Below, piece by piece: positions 51,268 through 57,404 of a stretch of 58,918 bases of DNA; within the stretch, counting starts at the first letter, position 1; every line of letters starts with the position of its first letter. The notes beneath the pieces were generated by a model. That model saw nothing but the letters and a program-made list of their open reading frames with translations, was not told where the DNA came from and did not search any database. This DNA comes from Clostridia bacterium (GTDB lineage: Bacteria; Bacillota; Clostridia; Oscillospirales; CAG-272): contig JAFQPM010000012.1 in the NCBI GenBank assembly GCA_017411745.1, positions 1 to 58,918 on the forward strand. Direction: 5' to 3'. A program made the translations under genes and the position numbers.

Positions 51268-52038
51268 TCAATCCTTTTGCCAACAGTGATTAACCACATA
51301 CATCAAATGATATCGAATCTGCTTGAGCAAACCGTCTGACAATTGGTTATATTCCTTTTCTAATCCGATTTTCTCAACACAGTACAACGGAGAATCGTTC
51401 CACGAACCCATAGCACCAAAGACATCGGCGGTCTCTATCGCGTAATATATTCCCTTAAACTCATCGGGAATGTGATCGGGAACACGCTGCTCTTCTATCT
51501 TGGCAAAATCACACAATGCTTCATATGCCTTGTGAAAAACATCGGAAAAATAAGGAAATCCAATTTTTTCGGCAAACGCGCCGATGTCCGACAGCACGGA
51601 TTTAAACTCTTCAGATCTATTCGTATAAGTGATTTCGTCTTTCAGTATCTTTATTCCGCGCTGTTCCCTGTAAACGACGTTCCATCCGTTGCTCTTTTTG
51701 TCAACATTCCATATTGTATCAAAGCACGAGACCTCTCCGTTTTTCCAAAAGCATACTATCAAGCATTGTGAAGTGTTTGCAAATCCCAACAGATGTCTAT
51801 GGTTTGTTTCTGTTGGAATAATAAACTTGATATCGCATAAACCACGCTTTTTGCAAATCTTATACCACTTTTGAACTGAATTCGCCTCGTTTGCTCTCCA
51901 AATAGCATACGGAGAAGAAAAAACAAACTTTATTGATCGTACAACTTTCGTTGTAGTAAATTCTATGTCTTTATTATCATAAAGGGCTTTTCTTGCACAG
52001 CAAACTATACTGCTCATCTGTTCAATTTCACCGTTCAT
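51268..52038 (-). CDS. Hypothetical protein
   Basis: A 256-residue protein I do not recognise. It is soluble, Cys- and Trp-containing (SIVCCARKALY near the N-terminus, KWYKICKKRG, SNGWNVVYRE, FGAMGSWNDSP near the end), with no membrane segment, signal peptide or Walker motif. The gene is visibly more A+T-rich than its neighbours, which suggests separate origin. GAAAGGAG lies 7 nt before the ATG. It lies 110 bp downstream of the XRE regulator gene and may or may not be cotranscribed with it. Confidence 0.7.
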   Translation of the reverse strand: MNGEIEQMSSIVCCARKALYDNKDIEFTTTKVVRSIKFVFSSPYAIWRANEANSVQKWYKICKKRGLCDIKFIIPTETNHRHLLGFANTSQCLIVCFWKNGEVSCFDTIWNVDKKSNGWNVVYREQRGIKILKDEITYTNRSEEFKSVLSDIGAFAEKIGFPYFSDVFHKAYEALCDFAKIEEQRVPDHIPDEFKGIYYAIETADVFGAMGSWNDSPLYCVEKIGLEKEYNQLSDGLLKQIRYHLMYVVNHCWQKD

Positions 52039-52148
52039 AGATTTTCTCCTTTCGAAAAAATCTCATTTATGTTCAATCTAATTACACCGCAATGTCTTGT
52101 TGAAATCAGCTTCAACTAAAGCTGCAGGCAAGACCGAAATGTTTTATA

Positions 52149-52766
52149 TCAAATCTTCTTTCCAATAACCGACCAAAGCGAAATTATCAGCTGACCGGGA
52201 ATACCCAAAAGATATATCTGCCAGACGTTAAATCCGCCCACAAGCACCGACAGATGAATCGCGGCAAGAAGCGTCCAGACCATCAGCGAAATAATAAGAT
52301 AATTTCTTCTGCGGTTAAACCATATCGAATTGAATATCAGCCAGACCAGCATAGACGCAGGCACCGCATAAGCGTAAGCAAGCCAGTGCGCCACCGCCTC
52401 GGTCGTAGCAATATCGATCGGCACGAATATCACCGAAGCGACGAGCCAGACGAGCAAAACACTCATTCCGGTAATCATCGCACGGCTTCGCTTCTTCTTT
52501 TTGATAGCCACCTCGTCAACCACTACCTCGATCACGTCGTCGGGCTCGTCCTCGTGCCCCGACGAGATAAGATAATCCACGGTAACACCGAAAAGGTCGG
52601 CAATATTTTTAAGCACCGAAATATCGGGGACCGACTCTCCCCTCTCCCATTTCGAGACCGCCTTATCCGAATAATTCAGCTTTTCAGCGAGTCCTATCTG
52701 CGTCATACCACTTCTGTGACGGAGCCGCACGATATTTTCCGCAATAATTGATTTAATGTCCTCCAA
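52149..52766 (-). CDS. XRE-family regulator with C-terminal membrane domain
   Basis: A 205-residue protein. The N-terminal HTH_3 domain (about 8-65: NIVRLRHRSGMTQIGLAEKL, SDKAVSKWERG, PDISVLKNIADLFGVTVDYL) binds DNA; a basic stretch (KKKKRSR) and four hydrophobic segments follow, so it is tethered to the membrane. TTG start at 52766 with GGAGG 6 nt upstream; the reading frame extends further upstream but without a start. Last gene of the operon pepF-PqqD-like-peptidase-XRE. A membrane-bound XRE fits sensing of an exported or membrane-inserted peptide, but that is inference. Confidence 0.85.
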   Translation of the reverse strand: MEDIKSIIAENIVRLRHRSGMTQIGLAEKLNYSDKAVSKWERGESVPDISVLKNIADLFGVTVDYLISSGHEDEPDDVIEVVVDEVAIKKKKRSRAMITGMSVLLVWLVASVIFVPIDIATTEAVAHWLAYAYAVPASMLVWLIFNSIWFNRRRNYLIISLMVWTLLAAIHLSVLVGGFNVWQIYLLGIPGQLIISLWSVIGKKI

Positions 52767-52794
52767 GGGATACCTCCATTGGTTGTTATCAACC

Positions 52795-53238
52795 CTATTT
52801 CTTTCTGCCGAAAAGCTTTTTAGCGGCAGAACACACAGCACCCTTCACCCTCCTGAAAGCTCTGCGAGGGTAAAAGGTCGCAACTATATATCGGCAATAA
52901 ACACCGTACCGAAATCCGTCCAGCCTGAGCGCTTTTTCTCCGCGGCGGACCTCGGTCAGCTTGCCGATCACCTGGGCGTCGGTTATGCCGCGCTCAAGCG
53001 TGACACAGTTATCTCCACAAATAATATACGAGTCAGGCAGGACCTTTACCACACGGTGAAGCAAATAATCATCCCCTCTGCGATAAAGCGCCACGTCGTA
53101 CTTTTTAAGACGCTCGGCAGCAGGCGTAATAACGATAGTATCACGCCTGTCTCTGAGCATCGGCATCATGCTTACTCCGGACGTCGTACTGACGTACATT
53201 CCGTCCTCGGCAAGCAGTTCCTCAATTCGTTTGTTCAT
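52795..53238 (-). CDS. S26/S24 signal-peptidase-like protease without membrane anchor
   Basis: A 147-residue protein. Motifs of the SipW/ER-type signal peptidases: SGVSMMPML (candidate nucleophile Ser23), LLHRVV (His61 in place of Lys, the Ser-His type) and ICGDNC (Asp76). An N-terminal membrane anchor is absent and a basic C-terminal tail (YPRRAFRRVKG, KKLFGRKK) is present, so it may act in the cytoplasm or at the membrane face. Such proteases also cleave leader peptides in peptide-maturation loci. The ATG is one base after the stop of the PqqD-like gene; GAAAG lies 8 nt upstream. Confidence 0.8.
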   Translation of the reverse strand: MNKRIEELLAEDGMYVSTTSGVSMMPMLRDRRDTIVITPAAERLKKYDVALYRRGDDYLLHRVVKVLPDSYIICGDNCVTLERGITDAQVIGKLTEVRRGEKALRLDGFRYGVYCRYIVATFYPRRAFRRVKGAVCSAAKKLFGRKK

Positions 53239-53239
53239 T

Positions 53240-53506
53240 TTATCTTTCAAGCAATCCGTTGACCTCAAGCGTTTCGAGCGCGGCTTTGATGTCAGCGCGC
53301 AGCTTTTCTCCGTCAACCTCATATTTAGCAAATAACACGTCGTATATGCCGTTCTCGTCCATACCCTGCAAAACGCAGTTCCAGATATCAGCGGCAGTCG
53401 CATTGAGCTTGATCATTCCGCGAAAGCTCTTACTCGCTTCACCGACCGCGACCGCGACGTAATTACCCATGACCTCACGTAAAACGAACCCGTCCTTGAT
53501 CTTCAA
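53240..53506 (-). CDS. PqqD-like peptide-binding (RRE) protein
   Basis: An 88-residue protein with the winged-helix fold of RiPP recognition elements. Typical sequence: KIKDGFVLREV, KLNATAADIWN, the DENGIYDVLFAKYEVD helix region and the C-terminal ETLEVNGLL. Stand-alone PqqD proteins bind the leader of a ribosomal peptide and hand it to a modifying enzyme. The start is TTG 53506 with GGAGG 8 nt upstream (two further TTG codons lie just ahead of the Shine-Dalgarno and are rejected). It lies 24 bp downstream of pepF and 1 bp upstream of the peptidase gene. No precursor peptide or radical-SAM partner was found beside it. Confidence 0.88.
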   Translation of the reverse strand: MKIKDGFVLREVMGNYVAVAVGEASKSFRGMIKLNATAADIWNCVLQGMDENGIYDVLFAKYEVDGEKLRADIKAALETLEVNGLLER

Positions 53507-53530
53507 GATAAGATCCTCCAACAAGAAAAA

Positions 53531-55309
53531 TTAATCCAACGTCTCAAATTCCTCAAGAGCAGCCTTGAAGGAAGCCATGCAGGAATTGAAAGCATCCATC
53601 TTCGTCAGATCGACACCCGCAAGCTTGAGAAGCTCAACGGGGCTGTCGCTTCCGCCCGAGGACAAGAACTTAAAGTAGTCTGCAACCGCAGCCTCGCCCT
53701 CGTTATAAATTCTCTCGGCAATAGAAACCGCCGTTATTATACCGGTAGCGTACTTGTAAACGTAAAAACCTCTGTAGAAATGAGGGATTCTCGCCCACTC
53801 GTATGCGATCTCGGGATCGGAGACCACACTTCTGCCGTAGTACTTCTTATTGAGGTTGTAATAAACCTCATTGAGCGAATCCTTGGTCAAGGGCTGACCC
53901 TTCTCTGCCATATCGTGAGCAATATACTCAAATTCAGCAAACTGAGTCTGTCTGAACAACGTACCCTTGAGCATATCCATATAATAGGAAAGCAAATATT
54001 TCTTCAGCTTCTGGTCTGTAGTGGTCTTCATCAAGTACTTAAGCAACAGCACTTCGTTGACAGTACTTGCAACCTCTGCAACGAAAAGGGTGTATCCCGC
54101 CTTCTCCTGAGGCTGATTCTTATCGGAATAGTAAGAATGCATAGCGTGACCGAGCTCGTGAGCAAGCGTGAACACGTCGCTCGTGGTCTGCTGATAGTTG
54201 AGCAGAACGTAAGGATGCTTCGTTCCGTAAGCGCTCGTGCTGTAAGCACCGCTTCTCTTTCCGTCGGTCTCCTCAACGTCTATCCAGCCGTTGTCGTGAG
54301 CCTCCTGAAGCAGCTTTGCATATTCCTCGCCCAAGGGCGCAAGACCCTCCTTGACGATCTTGAAAGCGTCCTCGTAGTCGACCTTGATCTCGGCATCCTC
54401 AACGGGAGAAACGTAAACGTCGTACATATGCAAGGACTTGTATCCAAGTATCTTCTTCTTATCTCTGTAGTATCTGTGAAGCAAAGGAAGCCCCTTGTTA
54501 ACGCTCTTGAGAAGGTTCTGATATACCTTTACGTCAACGTCCTCGTTGTCAAGCGCGCGCTCGAGCGAGGAATTGTATTTTCTTGCGCGAGCAAGGAAAA
54601 CGTCCTTGTCAACGTTGCCGACGTAAGCCGCAGTAATAGTGTTGATAAGACCTATGTAAGCCTTATAATATGCGCGGAAGGCATCGCGACGCACCTTGCG
54701 GTCGGGAGAATGAAGCATAACTCCGTACATACCGTGAGTAACCGTCACCTTTTCTCCGTTCACCTTTATCGTAGGATAGGGGAAATCGGCGTTGTCGATC
54801 ATTCCAAACACCTGAGAAGGACAGTCAAAAACTCTGCTCTCCATAGCCAAAAGCGCCTCGATCTCCTTGGAGAGCACGTGAGGCTTGCGCTTTATGGTCT
54901 GACGGATAGTGTAGTCGTAATCCTTAAATCTCTCGTCAGCGATAAGTCCCTCGAGGTATTCAACGGGCAGCTCGGTCAATTCTGGCTCGATAAAAGCAAC
55001 GCTTCCCATAAGCTTCATCCAGAGCATATCAAGACGTGCCTGAAGAGCCGTAAATTCAGAGCTTCTCGTATCCTCGTCGTGACGCATGTGTGCGTAGACC
55101 GCAAGCTGAACGAGGTGGAGCGTCACCGCATTCATATTCTGTAAGCATTCAAGCAAGATCTCGGGAGTGCCGAGCTTGCCCTCATATTTTGAAAAATCGA
55201 GCTTATCCTCAAGAGACTGGTAGACCTTGTTCCACTCGTCAACGCTTTCATAAATGTCCTCTACTCTCCACTTAAGGTTTGCAGGAACCTGACTTCTTTC
55301 TTTTCCCAT
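53531..55309 (-). CDS. pepF: Oligoendopeptidase F (M3 family)
   Basis: A 592-residue zinc endopeptidase that cleaves peptides of about 7-17 residues in the cytoplasm. The active site is TLAHELGHAMHSYY (HExxH near residue 385), with the third ligand Glu in VAEVASTVNE. It has normal length for PepF. GGAGG precedes ATG 55309 and a promoter lies at 55363-55391. First gene of an operon with the PqqD-like, signal-peptidase-like and XRE genes, a context that suggests a role in processing a specific peptide besides housekeeping. Confidence 0.95.
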   Translation of the reverse strand: MGKERSQVPANLKWRVEDIYESVDEWNKVYQSLEDKLDFSKYEGKLGTPEILLECLQNMNAVTLHLVQLAVYAHMRHDEDTRSSEFTALQARLDMLWMKLMGSVAFIEPELTELPVEYLEGLIADERFKDYDYTIRQTIKRKPHVLSKEIEALLAMESRVFDCPSQVFGMIDNADFPYPTIKVNGEKVTVTHGMYGVMLHSPDRKVRRDAFRAYYKAYIGLINTITAAYVGNVDKDVFLARARKYNSSLERALDNEDVDVKVYQNLLKSVNKGLPLLHRYYRDKKKILGYKSLHMYDVYVSPVEDAEIKVDYEDAFKIVKEGLAPLGEEYAKLLQEAHDNGWIDVEETDGKRSGAYSTSAYGTKHPYVLLNYQQTTSDVFTLAHELGHAMHSYYSDKNQPQEKAGYTLFVAEVASTVNEVLLLKYLMKTTTDQKLKKYLLSYYMDMLKGTLFRQTQFAEFEYIAHDMAEKGQPLTKDSLNEVYYNLNKKYYGRSVVSDPEIAYEWARIPHFYRGFYVYKYATGIITAVSIAERIYNEGEAAVADYFKFLSSGGSDSPVELLKLAGVDLTKMDAFNSCMASFKAALEEFETLD

Positions 55310-55362
55310 AGCAATATCCTCCGTTATGCGCGCCTCGCGCAGTTATTTAAAATTATACTTGA

Positions 55363-55391
55363 ATTATACCACACCAAGCCACGTTTTTCAA
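55363..55391 (-). promoter_or_regulatory. Sigma-A promoter of the pepF operon
   Basis: Minus strand TTGAAA (55391-55386), 17-bp spacer, TATAAT (55368-55363). Confidence 0.8.
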
Positions 55392-55504
55392 CCCCTAAAT
55401 TATAAAAAAGTCCAGATCTGCCCACTTTTCAACTCAAAAAAGGGTGTTTTTCGTATGTTTTGCTGTTTTTCATCAACACGTACAACAAAAATGCTCCAAA
55501 CGTA

Positions 55505-55533
55505 TTGACGGAGAAAAATGTTTGTGCTATAAT
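55505..55533 (+). promoter_or_regulatory. Sigma-A promoter of asnA
   Basis: TTGACG (55505-55510), 17-bp spacer, TATAAT (55528-55533), leaving a short leader of about 55 nt; no T-box or other known leader structure was seen. Confidence 0.85.
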
Positions 55534-55594
55534 GATTCATATATTTTCAAAAACCTCGCCCGCAATAAAAGCTCGCGAAAAAACGGAGCCAATA

Positions 55595-56602
55595 ATGAAA
55601 AAAAGCTACATACCCGAGGGCTATAAGCCCGTGCTTGACGCGTACGACACACAACGCGCCATCGCATTTATCAAAAATACGTTTCAGGAAGAATTTTCTT
55701 CGGTCCTGAACCTCAAGAGAGTCTCCGCGCCCCTTTTCGTCACCGAAGCGTCGGGACTTAACGATAACTTAAACGGCTACGAGCGCCCCGTCTCCTTTGA
55801 CGTGCCCGCCATCGATGCCGACGCACAGGTCGTCCATTCTCTCGCAAAATGGAAAAGACTTGCTCTCAAAAGATACGGCTTCAGCGTCGGCAACGGACTC
55901 TATACCGATATGAACGCGATCCGCCGCGACGAAGATCTCGACAACATACATTCTATATACGTCGACCAATGGGACTGGGAAAAGATAATCACCCGTGAGA
56001 ACCGTAACCTCGATTATCTCAAGCTGATAGTCCGCGCAATAGTCCGCGCTATCTGCAACACGAATGACAGACTTCACGTCCGTTACCCCCAGCTTCGCAC
56101 CGATCTTTGCCCGGAGGTATCATTTATCACTACCCAAGAGCTTGAGGATCTTTATCCCGACCTCACCCCGTCAGACCGCGAGCACGCATATCTCCGCGAG
56201 CATAAGACCGCATTTATTATGCAGATCGGCGGCAAGCTCCGTTCGGGCAAAGCGCACGACGGCAGAGCGCCCGACTACGACGATTGGCAGCTCAACGGCG
56301 ACCTGTTCTTCTGGGATGAGGTCCTTGACCGTTCACTTGAAATATCCTCGATGGGCATAAGAGTTGACAGCGAGTCTCTCGACCGCCAGCTCACGCTTGC
56401 AGACTGTGACGAAAGAAGAAACCTTCCCTTCCACAAAATGCTTCTTAACGACGAGCTCCCCTTGACTATCGGAGGAGGCATCGGTCAGTCGCGACTTTGC
56501 ATGCTTATGATGGGCTGCGCCCACATCGGCGAGGTTCAGTCCAGCATCTGGGATGCCGAAACGGTACGCGTATGCGAGGAGCATAACGTTCCTTTGCTTT
56601 AA
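55595..56602 (+). CDS. asnA: Aspartate-ammonia ligase
   Basis: A 335-residue class II aminoacyl-tRNA-synthetase-like enzyme making asparagine from aspartate, ammonia and ATP. Typical stretches are VSAPLFV near the N-terminus, [29 protein letters not shown], and the ATP-site [16 protein letters not shown]. Ammonia is used directly, unlike glutamine-dependent AsnB. ATG 55595 has GGAG 6 nt upstream; the upstream ORF extension spans the promoter and is rejected. Monocistronic. Confidence 0.96.
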   Translation: MKKSYIPEGYKPVLDAYDTQRAIAFIKNTFQEEFSSVLNLKRVSAPLFVTEASGLNDNLNGYERPVSFDVPAIDADAQVVHSLAKWKRLALKRYGFSVGNGLYTDMNAIRRDEDLDNIHSIYVDQWDWEKIITRENRNLDYLKLIVRAIVRAICNTNDRLHVRYPQLRTDLCPEVSFITTQELEDLYPDLTPSDREHAYLREHKTAFIMQIGGKLRSGKAHDGRAPDYDDWQLNGDLFFWDEVLDRSLEISSMGIRVDSESLDRQLTLADCDERRNLPFHKMLLNDELPLTIGGGIGQSRLCMLMMGCAHIGEVQSSIWDAETVRVCEEHNVPLL

Positions 56603-56608
56603 ATATCA

Positions 56609-56644
56609 AAAAGGACTTATTCACGGCAGTGAATAAGTCCTTTT
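56609..56644. terminator. Bidirectional terminator between asnA and the HPr-kinase-like gene
   Basis: AAAAGGACTTATTCAC (56609-56624) pairs perfectly with GTGAATAAGTCCTTTT (56629-56644) around a 4-nt loop. Confidence 0.95.
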
Positions 56645-56646
56645 AA

Positions 56647-57354
56647 TTATTTAACCATAGTCTCAAACGACGTGCGCGCCGCATCATCCGAAATATCACA
56701 TTCAAGAAGATAAAACGGCACTATTTTCGCAAGAGCATCGATAAGCTCAAGCGTTTTTAGCATCGCCTCGCTATTTTTCGGAATATATACTTGACGCATC
56801 AACTCGTCAAAATATTCCGACGGAGATATTTTGATTATTTTGTTTTCTTTCCCTCGACGAAGAAGACAAATTCCACCCAAAGATGCAGAAATGTTATTCT
56901 TCCAGCCTTCCTTACCCGCCCAAGGGCAAGAATACACGACTGCTCTGTCCTCCAAGATCCTTACAATAGGCTTATCTCCGTTAATTACCGAGACCTTGTC
57001 GCCAAAAAGCTTCATCCAAAGGCTTATGTGAGTAGACTTTCCCGTTCCCGACGGCGCGGTAAAAACATATCCCTTTCCGTTAGCCGAAACAGCTGCCCCA
57101 TGGAAAACGAACCTATCAAAAAAAGGAAGCTGCTCTGCTATGGAACGGTATAAGCAAATACCCTCGCAATATTCTCTGCTGTGCGGGCTCTCGTACAATC
57201 GCAACTCCTCATCGATCTCTACGTCGGATATTTTTGCAACGATATCAGAGTCAAATGCCTCAACGATGTAATCCGAGCAATATCTGCGCGTTTTTTCATA
57301 TCGGCTTTCCATCTTAACGTTCAGATCTGCTATTTTTATATAAAAAGTCTCCAT
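56647..57354 (-). CDS. HPr-kinase/PEPCK-fold ATPase (HprK-like C-terminal domain)
   Basis: A 235-residue protein with the nucleotide-binding core of HPr kinase and PEP carboxykinases: FHGAAVSANGKGYVFTAPSG, with Walker A APSGTGKSTH (100-109), then SVINGDKPIVR and CPWAGKEG. It lacks the N-terminal HprK domain and the HprK signature region, so it is not the carbon-catabolite HPr kinase. Proteins of this type accompany PqqD proteins in peptide-maturation loci such as lasso peptide clusters, where they phosphorylate a peptide or serve as kinase subunits. It has its own AAAGGTG; the PqqD-like gene lies 3.1 kb away on the same strand, with pepF and asnA between. Confidence 0.8.
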   Translation of the reverse strand: METFYIKIADLNVKMESRYEKTRRYCSDYIVEAFDSDIVAKISDVEIDEELRLYESPHSREYCEGICLYRSIAEQLPFFDRFVFHGAAVSANGKGYVFTAPSGTGKSTHISLWMKLFGDKVSVINGDKPIVRILEDRAVVYSCPWAGKEGWKNNISASLGGICLLRRGKENKIIKISPSEYFDELMRQVYIPKNSEAMLKTLELIDALAKIVPFYLLECDISDDAARTSFETMVK

Positions 57355-57364
57355 ACATCACCTT

Positions 57365-57394
57365 TCAACAAAGAGCCGCGCAAAGCGGCTCTTT
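57365..57394 (-). terminator. Terminator after the leucine-rich-repeat protein gene
   Basis: AAAGAGCCGC (57370-57379) pairs exactly with GCGGCTCTTT (57385-57394). In the minus direction the T-run is short (TTTGTTG), so efficiency may be moderate. Confidence 0.7.
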
Positions 57395-57404
57395 ATTAAT
57401 AAAA

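Noticed and set aside
55534..55594. T-box leader upstream of asnA
   Set aside because: The leader is about 55 nt, too short, and no T-box sequence (UGGNACC) or terminator is present.
56647..57354. HPr kinase/phosphorylase (hprK) of carbon catabolite control
   Set aside because: Only the nucleotide-binding domain resembles HprK; the N-terminal domain and the HprK signature are missing and the length is about 80 residues short.
55595..57354. Lasso peptide cluster (cyclase plus kinase plus PqqD)
   Set aside because: The asparagine synthetase here is AsnA-type, unrelated to lasso cyclases, and no transglutaminase-like protease or precursor was found.
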